NCBI RefSeq assembly: GCF_020035535.1 | Contig: NZ_CP083350.1 | Coordinates: 434,001 to 498,000, forward strand | DNA length: 64,000 nucleotides | Direction: 5' to 3' | From: Ensifer adhaerens | GTDB lineage: Bacteria > Pseudomonadota > Alphaproteobacteria > Rhizobiales > Rhizobiaceae | Shown: positions 27,561 through 36,382 of the stretch, one piece after another | How positions within the stretch are numbered: position 1 is the first letter of the stretch | How the letters are laid out: the number at the start of each line of letters is the position of its first letter | The notes under the pieces: generated by a model | Database searches by the model: none | The model's input: only the letters and a program-made list of their open reading frames with translations | Told to the model about the DNA's origin: nothing | Made by a program: the position numbers and the translations under genes

Positions 27561-28955
27561 TCAGGCTTCGCCAACCCCACCCGACACGAGACGCCCCTTG
27601 TGGAACGTCGCAGTTCTCGCCGGTACGCGGGCGACCGCCTCGGCCGAGCAGCTTGCTCCGACGAGCGTGAACGAGGCCTCGTCGCCGACGTTCGGCCAGG
27701 CGCGCTTGCCCTTGTCGTCGAGAGGCAGGATGCCTCCGGTGGCAATGGACATCGACCGCGAGAGGCGGAACTCGTCCGACCCGCGATAAAGCTGCGCGTA
27801 GAGATACGCCTTCTCCAGCATGTCGCCGCTGCCGAACGGCGACCAGTGGTCGATCACGCTATCGGTTCCGGTCATGACAAAGACCCCCTTCTCGGCCAGC
27901 TGCGGCAGGGGCATCACCAAACCGATCGGCACCGTTGAGGCAATCGAGATCTTTTGTTCCGCCAGCCGCGTGGCGGTCTCTTCCAGAGCCTCAGGAGCAA
28001 GCGTGCTCAGCGCGAAGGCGTGGCTAATCGTCACTTTTCCGCGCAGAGCGGGATTCTTCTCGACGGTGTCGATCATGTAGTTGACCGCGGCAACGCCGGC
28101 CGGGCTGGTTTCGTGCAGGTGGATATCCACCCCTTTGCCGGCATCGAGCGCGATCTGGAACATGGCGTCGAGCGATTTTTCCATCGCACCGTCGACATTC
28201 GTCGGATCCAGGCCACCAACATATTGAACGCCCATCTGCATCGCTTCGCGCATCAGGCCATCGACCTTGGAGTGAAGCAGGCCGTGCTGCGGGAAAGCGA
28301 CGATTTCGCACACGAAATCATCGCGATGGTTTTCCAACGCCTGCTGCAGGTGTTCGAGGCTCTTGAGACCGCTGACCGGGTCGATGTTGCAATGGCTGCG
28401 GGCGGCGGTGCTTCCCTTGGACTGCAAAAGGGCGATCAGCCCCTCGGCGCGTTCACGCGAGGTCGGCAGCAACTGAGGCAGCAGCTTCTCTTCGAGCGCG
28501 ATCATGTCCATGATGGTCTTGCCCTGACGCGGGCGCGGCGCCTGCCACGGGCCACCATAAAACGTCTTGTCGAGATGGATGTGCATATCGCGCATCTGCG
28601 GCAGCAACAGTTGCCCATTCGCCTGATAGCGCGGCACGCCCTCGGGCAGGTTCGCATTTTCCGGATGCAGAGCGACGATCGCGCCGTCCTTGATCTCCAG
28701 GCCGTAGAGCGCGGTCCGGGTGGCGACGACGACATCGCCGTCATATTCGAACCCTTCCTCCAGTCGCACGCCGGTCAGGATGTAATGGCGATCCGCGAGC
28801 GTCTTGGTGTTCGTCTCGCCGACGCTCTTGCCCGCGCTGGCCGATGCCTCGCGAACCGCCCCACCGGACAACCCAGCGACAGCGCACGCCGTGGTCAGCG
28901 ACCCGGTGCGGCTCAGAAAGGTCCTGCGGCTTTGTGGTAGCATCTGTTCCAACAT
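27561..28955 (-). CDS. Tat-exported CodA-like amidohydrolase
   Basis: A 464-residue amidohydrolase with an N-terminal twin-arginine signal (QSRRTFLSRTG, then a hydrophobic TTACAVAGLSGG stretch and ASA near residue 40), so it should be exported folded to the periplasm. Metal motifs are MHIHLDKTFYGG, SHCNIDP, VDIHLHETS, TISHAFAL and MTGTDSVIDHWSPFG. The shared HLDKT, IVAFPQ.G, GG.DP and GDMLE.A show that it is a paralog of the cytoplasmic 16970 enzyme. Periplasmic hydrolysis ahead of uptake is inferred; the substrate is unknown. Confidence 0.87.
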   Translation of the reverse strand: MLEQMLPQSRRTFLSRTGSLTTACAVAGLSGGAVREASASAGKSVGETNTKTLADRHYILTGVRLEEGFEYDGDVVVATRTALYGLEIKDGAIVALHPENANLPEGVPRYQANGQLLLPQMRDMHIHLDKTFYGGPWQAPRPRQGKTIMDMIALEEKLLPQLLPTSRERAEGLIALLQSKGSTAARSHCNIDPVSGLKSLEHLQQALENHRDDFVCEIVAFPQHGLLHSKVDGLMREAMQMGVQYVGGLDPTNVDGAMEKSLDAMFQIALDAGKGVDIHLHETSPAGVAAVNYMIDTVEKNPALRGKVTISHAFALSTLAPEALEETATRLAEQKISIASTVPIGLVMPLPQLAEKGVFVMTGTDSVIDHWSPFGSGDMLEKAYLYAQLYRGSDEFRLSRSMSIATGGILPLDDKGKRAWPNVGDEASFTLVGASCSAEAVARVPARTATFHKGRLVSGGVGEA

Positions 28956-29021
28956 TATTGCCTCATCATGGATTGGTTAGAGCCGCCAATTTACCGAACG
29001 GCGGGACGGCATGGCAGCGAC

Positions 29022-29055
29022 ATTTGCCAATGCTGGCTATTCGATTTGCCAATGC
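29022..29055. promoter_or_regulatory. Tandem 12-bp repeat ATTTGCCAATGC upstream of the exported amidohydrolase
   Basis: Two exact copies of ATTTGCCAATGC begin at 29022 and 29044, 22 bp apart (two helical turns), 67-100 bp before the amidohydrolase start and just after the LysR stop. This suits a LysR activator binding at two positions on one DNA face. Confidence 0.45.
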
Positions 29056-29106
29056 GAGCGGACAACATCACGGCATTCACGAATAGCAAAGGGGTGCGCC
29101 CCGTCG

Positions 29107-29964
29107 CTACCGCCTGAGGTCGCAATACTCGATGAGACGTTCCGCCAGCGCCAGTGCTGCAGGGCTGGCATCGTCGCGGTAAAACAGCGCCAGTTCGAAG
29201 TCATCGACGGACGGCAGACGTTCAGCCGCGCCCAGCACGCGGTGGGAAGACAGCCGGCAGCTCGCGGGCAACAAGCTGACACCAAGCCCGGCAGCGGAGG
29301 CGGCAGCGAGCGCTGCCAGGCTGGCGCTGCTGTAGCTGATGCGCCAGCGAATGCCGAGGGTGTCGAGCACCTGACACAATTCCTCCCGATAGAGACCGTT
29401 GAGCGGGAACACAGCCAGGGGCACCGGCACCTGTTCGATCGCCGGGCGCACGAGACTGTCCAACCACAGCAAGGGTTCAGGCCTCGCCGCGCGCGGCTGT
29501 TGCTTGCGGCGCTGCTTGACGAGGATGAGATCGAGGTCCCCGTCCCGATAGGCGTGTTGCAGATCGGCGCTGAGCCCGCTCGTCACGTCCAATCGCAAGT
29601 GCGGATGCTGGCCGTTGAACGATGCCAGAAGATCGGCCGTCGGCACCATGAAGTCTTCGGGCATCCCCAAGCGCAGCACCCCGTCACGCCAGGGCCCGGC
29701 CAGGGCATCATGCGCCTCTTCGTTCAGCGCGATGATACGACGCGCATAGCTCAGCAACTTGACGCCCTCTTCCGTCAATTGCACCAGATGCGACGAGCGC
29801 TCGAAGAGCGCTTTCCCGAGCATTTCCTCCAGCCGGCGAATTTGCTGACTGACAGTCGACTGCGAAAGATTCACCCGCTCGGCGGCCCGGGTGAAGCTGT
29901 TGCATTCGCAAATGGCCACAAAGCTGAGCAACAGCTGGGGATTGAACATGGGATAGCGGTTCAT
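29107..29964 (-). CDS. LysR family transcriptional regulator
   Basis: A 285-residue LysR protein. The HTH (FVAICECNSFTRAAERVNLSQSTVSQ... split over residues 13-40) is canonical and the effector domain follows (LRLGMPEDFMVPTADLLASF). The start MNRYPMFNPQL at 29964 is chosen; the frame extends to 30051, and MFNPQL at 29949 is also possible. It is upstream of, and co-directional with, the exported amidohydrolase, whose promoter holds a tandem repeat. Divergent MFS gene at 30471. Confidence 0.88.
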   Translation of the reverse strand: MNRYPMFNPQLLLSFVAICECNSFTRAAERVNLSQSTVSQQIRRLEEMLGKALFERSSHLVQLTEEGVKLLSYARRIIALNEEAHDALAGPWRDGVLRLGMPEDFMVPTADLLASFNGQHPHLRLDVTSGLSADLQHAYRDGDLDLILVKQRRKQQPRAARPEPLLWLDSLVRPAIEQVPVPLAVFPLNGLYREELCQVLDTLGIRWRISYSSASLAALAAASAAGLGVSLLPASCRLSSHRVLGAAERLPSVDDFELALFYRDDASPAALALAERLIEYCDLRR

Positions 29965-30470
29965 TCGTCCCCCAAATGCACTGGAACCGATTGCTGGCGA
30001 GGATGACGGCTCCGAAATGGAGCGCAATCGTGCGATCCCCGGGAAGTCCACAGTTCACGCGTCGCGCTTTGAATGCGCTGAATTTATTACATTGTATACA
30101 ATCTGCATGCAAAGAGAAAAGAGCCGGCGTCGCCTCGGGGGCGATGCCCGCCCTTTGCCTTCATCAGCCCGATAACCCTAGAGCTCGCCAAATATGGACC
30201 CGACGAGCTCATGAGGGATCGTCACGTTTGAGACGGAACTTAGCGCCTGCTACCATTCTCCAACGCAATGCTTTCCATCGGTTTTCTTAATTTCCGAACC
30301 GTCGAGAACAGTCCTATAGCCGGAGCCATGTCGCGGTCTCCGGTCGCGAATTGCGCAATGCGGCAGCGGCGAAATCCGCATTGACACCCCAGACGCCGCA
30401 ACGAGCAGCCACCTCTCGCAAAAAGAGATCCAGCCCCTCGGCGACTGGCTGCCTGGAAAGGTGCGATGCA
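29965..30470. other. Intergenic region between LysR and MFS genes
   Basis: About 500 bp with no convincing gene. It contains the perfect palindrome ATTGTATACAAT (30091) in an AT-rich segment and a GAGCTCG/CGAGCTC inverted repeat (30181-30210). Both divergent promoters are probably here. Confidence 0.5.
30091..30102. promoter_or_regulatory. Perfect 12-bp palindrome ATTGTATACAAT
   Basis: The best example of the recurring TTGTATACAA box. It lies about 130 bp upstream of the LysR start and 370 bp upstream of the MFS start. It fits a FadR-subfamily GntR operator, probably for one of the two paralogs in this window. Confidence 0.5.
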
Positions 30471-31778
30471 ATGATTGAAGACCTTGAGGGCGCCATGCGT
30501 TCCGACACTATCGCGAGCGGGCGTTCTTCGTCATCCGCGCCTCGCGCCGGCTTCCTGGCCCGGATCGCGTCGTCCCTTATCCTTTATCCAGGCTACCGAA
30601 GACTCTGGATATCCAACCTTTTCTTCTTCGGCGGTGTCTGGACACAGACGCTCGTGCTCGGCTGGCTGGTGTTCGAGACCACCCGTTCGGAGTTTTCCGT
30701 CGCCCTCTTCACCGCGGCAAGGCTGGGCCCGATGATGTTCGGTCCGCTCGCCGGCGTGATCTCGGACCGCTTCGACCGGCCGAGGCTGCTTTTGGTTGCG
30801 TCAGGCTGGGCCTTTGCCGTCCTCAGCGCGATCGCGCTGCTGGTGGCACTCGACAAGATATCCTTCTGGGGCCTGGTCTTTGGTGGCTTCTGCATTGGCC
30901 TGGCGCAATCTCCGTCTCAGCCGGCACGTTTCGCACTGGTCGCCGATCTCGTCGATCGCGAAAAGCTCAGCAACGCCAATGCCCTGAACTCGCTTGTGCT
31001 GAGCATGACGCAGATGATCGGTCCGGCGCTTGGGGGGACGATGATCGTCGCATTCGGCGCTGCCTCGGCGCTCGCCATCTCCGCCTGCTGGTATCTCGTT
31101 TCGTTCATAGCGCTCTGGCCGATGCGGAACCTGAAGAACAGCCGCGAGCAGCATCGAGGAGAAGACTTCGCGAGCCTCGTGGCGGCAGGCTTTCGCACCA
31201 TCTCCGGGAACGTCCTCCTTAGGTCCGTCCTGGGTGTCACGTTCTTGGCCAATATTCTGTTGTGGCCTATCTACCAGGGCTTCATGCCTGTTGTTGCCAA
31301 GGAACATCTGGGTCTGACGCCACAGGGGCTCGGCTTGCTGCTGGCATGCGCGGGCACCGGCAGCCTGGCCGGCGCCCTCGTCATCGCCAGCCTCGGGGAC
31401 TTCCGCTACAAGGGCGGCCTCTTTCTGATCGGAACGGCGGTCTGGGGCGGCCTTTGGGCTGTCTTCGCACTATCATCCACGATGCCTCTGTCGTTTGTTC
31501 TCATGGGGCTCATCGGATTTTCGGCATCGCCGTTCGGTGTCCTGCAGACCACGCTCATGCTCATGATGACGGAACCGCACGTGCAAGGACGCGTGATGGG
31601 CATTCAGGAATTGACGATCGGCGTCATGCCGGTTTCGAGCCTGGTGCTCGGCTCCGCGGCAGAAATCGTCGGCATCGCCAATGTCGCGCTGATCAGTGGC
31701 ACGTTGCTGGCCATTTCGCTTGCGATCCTCGCTCTGCGCGTCCCGGAACTGTTACACTACAGCGGCCACAACAACTAA
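30471..31778 (+). CDS. MFS transporter (enterobactin exporter EntS-like fold)
   Basis: A 435-residue MFS protein of the MFS_3/EntS-like group with about twelve hydrophobic segments. The motif A-like loop reads GVISDRFDRPRLL near residue 95. ATG 30471 (MIEDLEGAM) has GGAAAGG 9 nt upstream; a longer frame to 30351 has no site and low-complexity sequence. It is divergent from the LysR gene and convergent with the PuuD-like gene. Substrate unknown. Confidence 0.85.
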   Translation: MIEDLEGAMRSDTIASGRSSSSAPRAGFLARIASSLILYPGYRRLWISNLFFFGGVWTQTLVLGWLVFETTRSEFSVALFTAARLGPMMFGPLAGVISDRFDRPRLLLVASGWAFAVLSAIALLVALDKISFWGLVFGGFCIGLAQSPSQPARFALVADLVDREKLSNANALNSLVLSMTQMIGPALGGTMIVAFGAASALAISACWYLVSFIALWPMRNLKNSREQHRGEDFASLVAAGFRTISGNVLLRSVLGVTFLANILLWPIYQGFMPVVAKEHLGLTPQGLGLLLACAGTGSLAGALVIASLGDFRYKGGLFLIGTAVWGGLWAVFALSSTMPLSFVLMGLIGFSASPFGVLQTTLMLMMTEPHVQGRVMGIQELTIGVMPVSSLVLGSAAEIVGIANVALISGTLLAISLAILALRVPELLHYSGHNN

Positions 31779-31784
31779 ACGCGC

Positions 31785-31834
31785 CAACGGAAGCTTGTCC
31801 TCGCGATGAAATATCGCGGAGCGCGCTTCCGTTG
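31785..31834. terminator. Nested bidirectional terminator-like hairpin
   Basis: The outer stem CAACGGAAGC / GCTTCCGTTG is perfect; an inner stem CGCGAT / ATCGCG sits inside it. It lies between the converging MFS and PuuD-like genes. Confidence 0.65.
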
Positions 31835-31864
31835 AAAGCGCGATGCGCTCAGCCGTACTAGGCG

Positions 31865-32569
31865 TCAACGGGATCGGCGGCTGGCAGCTTCCACGAATGC
31901 GTCAAAGACGCGTGCGCCCGGATGGCTTTCAGCGTCCAGCATCTCCGGGTGCCATTGAAGCCCCATGGCAAAGGACTGCGAGCCGATCTCGATCGCTTCG
32001 ACCACTCCATCCGGGGCCCGGGCGGCAACGGTCACAGCGTCGGATACCTCCACGATCGCCTCGCGATGAAACGTGTTCACGGCGAATGTCTCGGCGCCGA
32101 AGATACCAGCCATTCTGGTGCCGGCGACGACGCGGACGTCATGCGAGAAATTGGCCTGGTCGTGGTTGAGCGCTGCGGGCCACGACGAATGGACATCCGA
32201 AACCATCCGGCAGCCGTTGAGGCAGCCGAGCATCTGCATGCCGTTGCAGATGCCGAGCACAGGCTTGTCGCGCGCAAGGAAGCTTTCCATCAATGCCACA
32301 TCGACGGCAAGGCGATCCGATGGCGGGTACTGGGATTGGTCTCCTTCGACATACCAGCTCTTCGGAAAATTGATGCGGCCGCCGACGCTTAAGAACCCAT
32401 CAAACTCCTCGACGACCTGCTCGACGAGATCGGGAATATACGGGATGCCGAAGGCAAAGGCGCCGGCGCGGCGGATCGCGGAGAAGTAATTCCTCGAGGT
32501 GTCGTAACGTCCGCCACCTGAACTGGTGTTTTCATCCATGATCACGGCGATCTTCGGCATGCTTTTCAT
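31865..32569 (-). CDS. Class I glutamine amidotransferase-fold hydrolase (PuuD-like)
   Basis: A 234-residue gamma-glutamyl-GABA-hydrolase-like protein. The nucleophile Cys lies in [11 protein letters not shown] and the catalytic His-Glu in LQWHPEML. It acts in the cytoplasm; the family cleaves gamma-glutamyl amides. ATG 32569 (MKSMPK) has AGGA 8 nt upstream; earlier Met codons at 32578 and 32599 lie over or before that site. It is the last gene after a YtcJ-Dpp operon, 102 nt past DppF, so a gamma-glutamyl or other amide ligand is inferred for the importer. Confidence 0.82.
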   Translation of the reverse strand: MKSMPKIAVIMDENTSSGGGRYDTSRNYFSAIRRAGAFAFGIPYIPDLVEQVVEEFDGFLSVGGRINFPKSWYVEGDQSQYPPSDRLAVDVALMESFLARDKPVLGICNGMQMLGCLNGCRMVSDVHSSWPAALNHDQANFSHDVRVVAGTRMAGIFGAETFAVNTFHREAIVEVSDAVTVAARAPDGVVEAIEIGSQSFAMGLQWHPEMLDAESHPGARVFDAFVEAASRRSR

Positions 32570-32671
32570 CGGGTTCATCCTAGATTTCAGAGATTCCACG
32601 CTCGAACGTCGGCCAACCTAGCCTATCCTTGCGGCAGGGCGGAACCGGGCTTCGCTGACCGCGTCCCCGGA

Positions 32672-33634
32672 CTAGACCAAAGCCATCCGAACCCTATGGT
32701 TCCCGCCGATCTCGATCAGTTCGGATCGAACAGGGGCGGTAAAGACATCCGGCGCGGTGCTGCCATCGGAAACGAAGCGGCGGCCGGCAAGTTGCGGCAC
32801 GTTGGCGTCGCTCCCCTGCATGGCCGCCGGCTTCAGCGCCGCATCCGGGTCAGGAATGGCGGCGATCAGGCGGCGCGTGTAGGGATGGGTGGGCGCCTCG
32901 AAGATCTCGCGCCAGCCGCCCTCTTCCACAACTTCGCCGAAATACATCACCAGCACCCGGTCGCTCATATGCTCCACCACGCTCAGATCGTGGCTGATCA
33001 TCAGATAGGAGAGGCCGAGTTTTTCCTGAAGGTCGAGCAGGAGGTTGATGATCTGCGCACGGATCGACACGTCGAGGGCCGAGACCGGCTCGTCGAGCAC
33101 GACGATCTCAGGCTCGAGGATCAGCGCGCGGGCGATGCCGATGCGCTGGCGCTGGCCCCCGGAGAATTCGTGCGGATAGCGCCCTGCCTGTTCGGGCGTC
33201 AGGCCGACATTCTTCAGCATCGCCTCGATGCGGCTCTCAATTTCCGAAGCGGCGGTGATGCCGTGCAGCCGCAGCGGTGCGGCGAGCGAGGTGCGCACGG
33301 ACTGGCGCGGGTTGAGCGAGGCATAGGGGTCCTGGAACACCATCTGCACCGCTTTCGCCCTGTCCATCCGGTGCGGCGCGCCGGCTCCCGCGAGCGGCTG
33401 ACCGCGATAGCGGATCATGCCCTCGGTCGGCTCCTGCAGTCCGAGGATGGAAAGAGCCGTCGTCGATTTGCCGCAGCCGGACTCGCCGACGATCGACAGG
33501 CATTCGCCCTTGGCGAGTTCGAAGCTGATGCCGTTGACGGCGTGGAGCGTGCGCCGTCCTTTGCCGAGCAAGCCACCGCCGGAAATCGGGAAACGAACGT
33601 GGAGATCATCCACCTGCAGCAGCGGAGCGGTCAT
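32672..33634 (-). CDS. ABC transporter ATP-binding protein (DppF/OppF-like)
   Basis: A 320-residue ATPase. Walker [10 protein letters not shown] is near residue 50, followed by [14 protein letters not shown], the signature [14 protein letters not shown] and [14 protein letters not shown], with the switch His in ISHDLS. The C-terminal oligopeptide-transporter tail ([15 protein letters not shown]) is present. It overlaps the DppD-like gene by 4 nt. One half of the ATPase pair for the 34539-37975 importer. Confidence 0.92.
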   Translation of the reverse strand: MTAPLLQVDDLHVRFPISGGGLLGKGRRTLHAVNGISFELAKGECLSIVGESGCGKSTTALSILGLQEPTEGMIRYRGQPLAGAGAPHRMDRAKAVQMVFQDPYASLNPRQSVRTSLAAPLRLHGITAASEIESRIEAMLKNVGLTPEQAGRYPHEFSGGQRQRIGIARALILEPEIVVLDEPVSALDVSIRAQIINLLLDLQEKLGLSYLMISHDLSVVEHMSDRVLVMYFGEVVEEGGWREIFEAPTHPYTRRLIAAIPDPDAALKPAAMQGSDANVPQLAGRRFVSDGSTAPDVFTAPVRSELIEIGGNHRVRMALV

Positions 33635-34542
33635 GTCTGGCTCCCTTCCAGTTCACGTGGCGCGATGAAGCGGCTCTCGGTCAGCCTCGAGCGATCGGCG
33701 ATGATGCTGTCGATATCGACGAGCCGCTGCCGCCCATGTTCGCTGCGGCTGCCAAGGCGCGGCAGTGCGCCGAGCAAGCCGCGGGTATATTCATGCCGCG
33801 GGCTTTCAAAGAGCGCCCGCGTCTCGTTTTCCTCGACAAGGCAACCCGAATACATCACGCCGACGCGCTGGCAGATGCTGGCGATGACGCCGAGGTCGTG
33901 GCTGATGAAGAGAACCGCCGTGCCGCGCGCCGCGCAGAGTTCCTTGATGAGGCGCAACACCTCGGCCTGTACGGTCACATCGAGTGCCGTCGTCGGCTCG
34001 TCGGCGATCAAAAGGTCCGGACTGCAGGCAAGCGCCATCGCGATCATCACGCGCTGGCGCAGTCCGCCGGACATCTGATGCGGGTAGTTCTTGGCACGGC
34101 GATCCGGGTTGGGCACGCGGACATTCCCTAGCGCCTCGACAGCGAGCTTTTCAGCTTCCGCCCAGCTTTTTCCCTGATGCAGCACGAACATTTCCGCGAT
34201 CTGGCGTCCGACCGTCGAAAGCGGGTTCAACGCGGTCATCGGTTCCTGGAAGATCATGGCGATGCGATTGCCGCGCAGGCGCCGCATTTCACGCTTCGGC
34301 AGCGCCAGCAGGTTCTGCCCCTTGAACAATATCTCGCCACCGGTAACGGCGAGCGGTCTTTTCAAGAGCCCCATGACAGCGAGCGATGTGACCGATTTTC
34401 CGGAACCGGACTCGCCAACGAGACCATAGGCTTCGCCGGGCATGATCTGGAAGGAGACGCCCTTGAGCAGCGGATGGTGACTGGAGCGGCCAAGCGAAAC
34501 GCCGAGGCGCAGGTCCCTGATGTCGAGAAGCGGCTGAGTCAT
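33631..34542 (-). CDS. ABC transporter ATP-binding protein (DppD-like)
   Basis: A 303-residue ATPase. Walker A GESGSGKS is near residue 42, the signature reads [15 protein letters not shown], and Walker [16 protein letters not shown] with the switch His in SHDLGV. The C-terminal tail [14 protein letters not shown] is typical of the DppD family. Four-base overlaps with both the upstream DppC-like and downstream DppF-like genes show tight coupling. Confidence 0.92.
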   Translation of the reverse strand: MTQPLLDIRDLRLGVSLGRSSHHPLLKGVSFQIMPGEAYGLVGESGSGKSVTSLAVMGLLKRPLAVTGGEILFKGQNLLALPKREMRRLRGNRIAMIFQEPMTALNPLSTVGRQIAEMFVLHQGKSWAEAEKLAVEALGNVRVPNPDRRAKNYPHQMSGGLRQRVMIAMALACSPDLLIADEPTTALDVTVQAEVLRLIKELCAARGTAVLFISHDLGVIASICQRVGVMYSGCLVEENETRALFESPRHEYTRGLLGALPRLGSRSEHGRQRLVDIDSIIADRSRLTESRFIAPRELEGSQT

Positions 34543-35360
34543 GGCTTGCGCGTCCTCATATGCGGATCGAGGCTGTCGCGCAGTCCATCGCCGAGAAGGT
34601 TGAAGCCGAGCACCGAGAGGAAGATGGCAAGGCCGGGGAAAAGCGCCGCCCAGGGCGCGAGCTGGATGAGCTGGCGGGCGTCAGTCAGCATCGAGCCCCA
34701 GCTCGGGAACGGCGGCTGGATACCGAGCCCGAGGAAGGAGAGTGCCGCTTCCGACAGCACTGCCGACCCCATGCCGAGCGTCGCCATGACGAGGATCGGC
34801 CCCATCATGTTGGGCAGGATCTGCGTGAACATGATGCGCAGGTCACCATAGCCGAGAGTTTGGGCCGCCTGCACATAGCCCTGCGATTTCAGCGAAAGCG
34901 TCGAGGACCGGGCGATGCGGCAGGTCCAGCTCCAGTTGGTGAGGCCAAGCGCGATCAGCAGCGACGGCAAGCCTGGGCCGAGCACAGCCATCACGGCGAG
35001 CGCGAAGATCAACGAGGGGATGGCGAGCATGACGTTGGTCAGACCGTTCACCAGATCGTCCCACCAGCCGCCCCAGTAACCAGCGGTCATGCCGAGCGTG
35101 ACGCCGATGATCGAGTTGATCACCTGCGATACGATACCGACGGTCAGCGAGATCTGCGCGCCGTAGAGAATGCGGGTATAGACGTCCCGTCCCTGCCCGT
35201 CCGTGCCGAACCAGAAGGTGGCGTCCGGCGGCAGTTCGGAGTTCATCAGGTCCGCATCGAGCACCGGGTCGAAGGGCGCGATCCAATGGGCAAGGACACC
35301 GGCGAAGATGACGAGCGCAGTCAGCGTCGCGCCGAGCCAGAAGTTGAAGCCGAGGCGCAC
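34539..35360 (-). CDS. Dpp-type ABC transporter permease (DppC-like)
   Basis: A 273-residue permease. FWFGTDGQGRDVYTRI is the DppC signature and EAALSFLGLGIQPPFPSWG is also family-typical. The GTG at 35360 (translated MRLGFNFWLG) is chosen because AGGAG lies 8 nt upstream, overlapping the end of the DppB-like gene; the longer frame to 35438 is out-of-family sequence. It overlaps the DppD-like gene by 4 nt. Confidence 0.88.
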   Translation of the reverse strand: MRLGFNFWLGATLTALVIFAGVLAHWIAPFDPVLDADLMNSELPPDATFWFGTDGQGRDVYTRILYGAQISLTVGIVSQVINSIIGVTLGMTAGYWGGWWDDLVNGLTNVMLAIPSLIFALAVMAVLGPGLPSLLIALGLTNWSWTCRIARSSTLSLKSQGYVQAAQTLGYGDLRIMFTQILPNMMGPILVMATLGMGSAVLSEAALSFLGLGIQPPFPSWGSMLTDARQLIQLAPWAALFPGLAIFLSVLGFNLLGDGLRDSLDPHMRTRKP

Positions 35361-35365
35361 GGGCG

Positions 35366-36301
35366 TCACTCCTGCTTGATGCGCGGATCGATCGCGGCAT
35401 AGACCAGATCGACGGCGGTGTTGATGATCAGGAACCACAGCACGATGACGAGGATCGTGCCCTGCACCACGGGAATGTCGCGGATCGCCACGCTATCGAC
35501 CAGCAGCGAACCGATCCCGGGCCAGGCGAAGAGCTTTTCGATGACGACCGCTTGGCCGATCAGCGAACCGAACTGCAGACCGATGGTGGTGACGATCAGC
35601 ACCAGCGCATTGCGCGCCACATGCCAGCGCACGACCTTCGCCTCGCTCATGCCCTTGGAGTGGGCGGTGCGGATGAAATCGGCGTTCAACACGTCGAGCA
35701 CGCCCGCCCGCGTGGTGCGCGCGAGCAGCGCCAGCGGCGTGACGCCGAGGGTCACGGCCGGCAGGATAAGGTTCCGCAATGAGCCGTCACCATAGCCGAA
35801 ACTGGGCAACCAGTTCAGTTGCAGCGCAAAGAGATACATCATCAACAGGCCGAGCCAGAATTGCGGCATGGAAAGGCCCGAAACCGCACCGATCATCGTC
35901 ACGGTGTCGAGGATCGAACCGGGCCGGAGTGCGGCGAGAAAGCCGAGCGGCACGCCGACGACAATGGCAAAGACCATGGCGGCGACGGCAAGCTGAAGCG
36001 AGGCACCCATGCGGTCGTTGATGAGGTCGATGACCGGCTGGCGCGTGCGGAAGCTGGTGCCGAGATCAAACCGCGCGAGATCCGTGACGTAGGTCACGAA
36101 GCGCTCCATCAGCGGTTTGTTCAGACCGAATTCCTCGTTGAGACGAGCGATCATTTGCGGATCGGCGGCACGTTTGCCGTCAGCAAAGAGGCTGGCCGCG
36201 AAGGTACCGGGAACGACGGAGAAGATAACGAAGATCAGCAGCGCCACCACGACGATCGTCGGGACGACCTGCAGAATGCGGCGCAGGGTAAAACGAAGCA
36301 T
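35366..36301 (-). CDS. Dpp-type ABC transporter permease (DppB-like)
   Basis: A 311-residue permease with six membrane segments beginning MLRFTLRRILQVVPT. The EAA region is HSKGMSEAKVVRWHVA. Starts at 36313 or 36322 are also open; 36301 matches how DppB homologs begin. It is separated from the binding-protein gene by a 20-bp GC hairpin and from DppC by 5 nt. Confidence 0.88.
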   Translation of the reverse strand: MLRFTLRRILQVVPTIVVVALLIFVIFSVVPGTFAASLFADGKRAADPQMIARLNEEFGLNKPLMERFVTYVTDLARFDLGTSFRTRQPVIDLINDRMGASLQLAVAAMVFAIVVGVPLGFLAALRPGSILDTVTMIGAVSGLSMPQFWLGLLMMYLFALQLNWLPSFGYGDGSLRNLILPAVTLGVTPLALLARTTRAGVLDVLNADFIRTAHSKGMSEAKVVRWHVARNALVLIVTTIGLQFGSLIGQAVVIEKLFAWPGIGSLLVDSVAIRDIPVVQGTILVIVLWFLIINTAVDLVYAAIDPRIKQE

Positions 36302-36348
36302 GAGCGGTTCCATTTTGGCCACCCGGATGGGTGGGACAACTGATGTGT

Positions 36349-36368
36349 GGGGCGGCCGAAGCCGCCCC
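36349..36368 (-). terminator. Hairpin with TTCG tetraloop after the binding-protein gene
   Basis: On the minus-strand transcript, GGGGCGGC-UUCG-GCCGCCCC forms a perfect 8-bp stem closed by an exceptionally stable C(UUCG)G tetraloop, between the binding-protein stop and the permease start. It probably stabilises the upstream mRNA or partly terminates transcription. Confidence 0.75.
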
Positions 36369-36382
36369 GAACCTCTCAGGGC

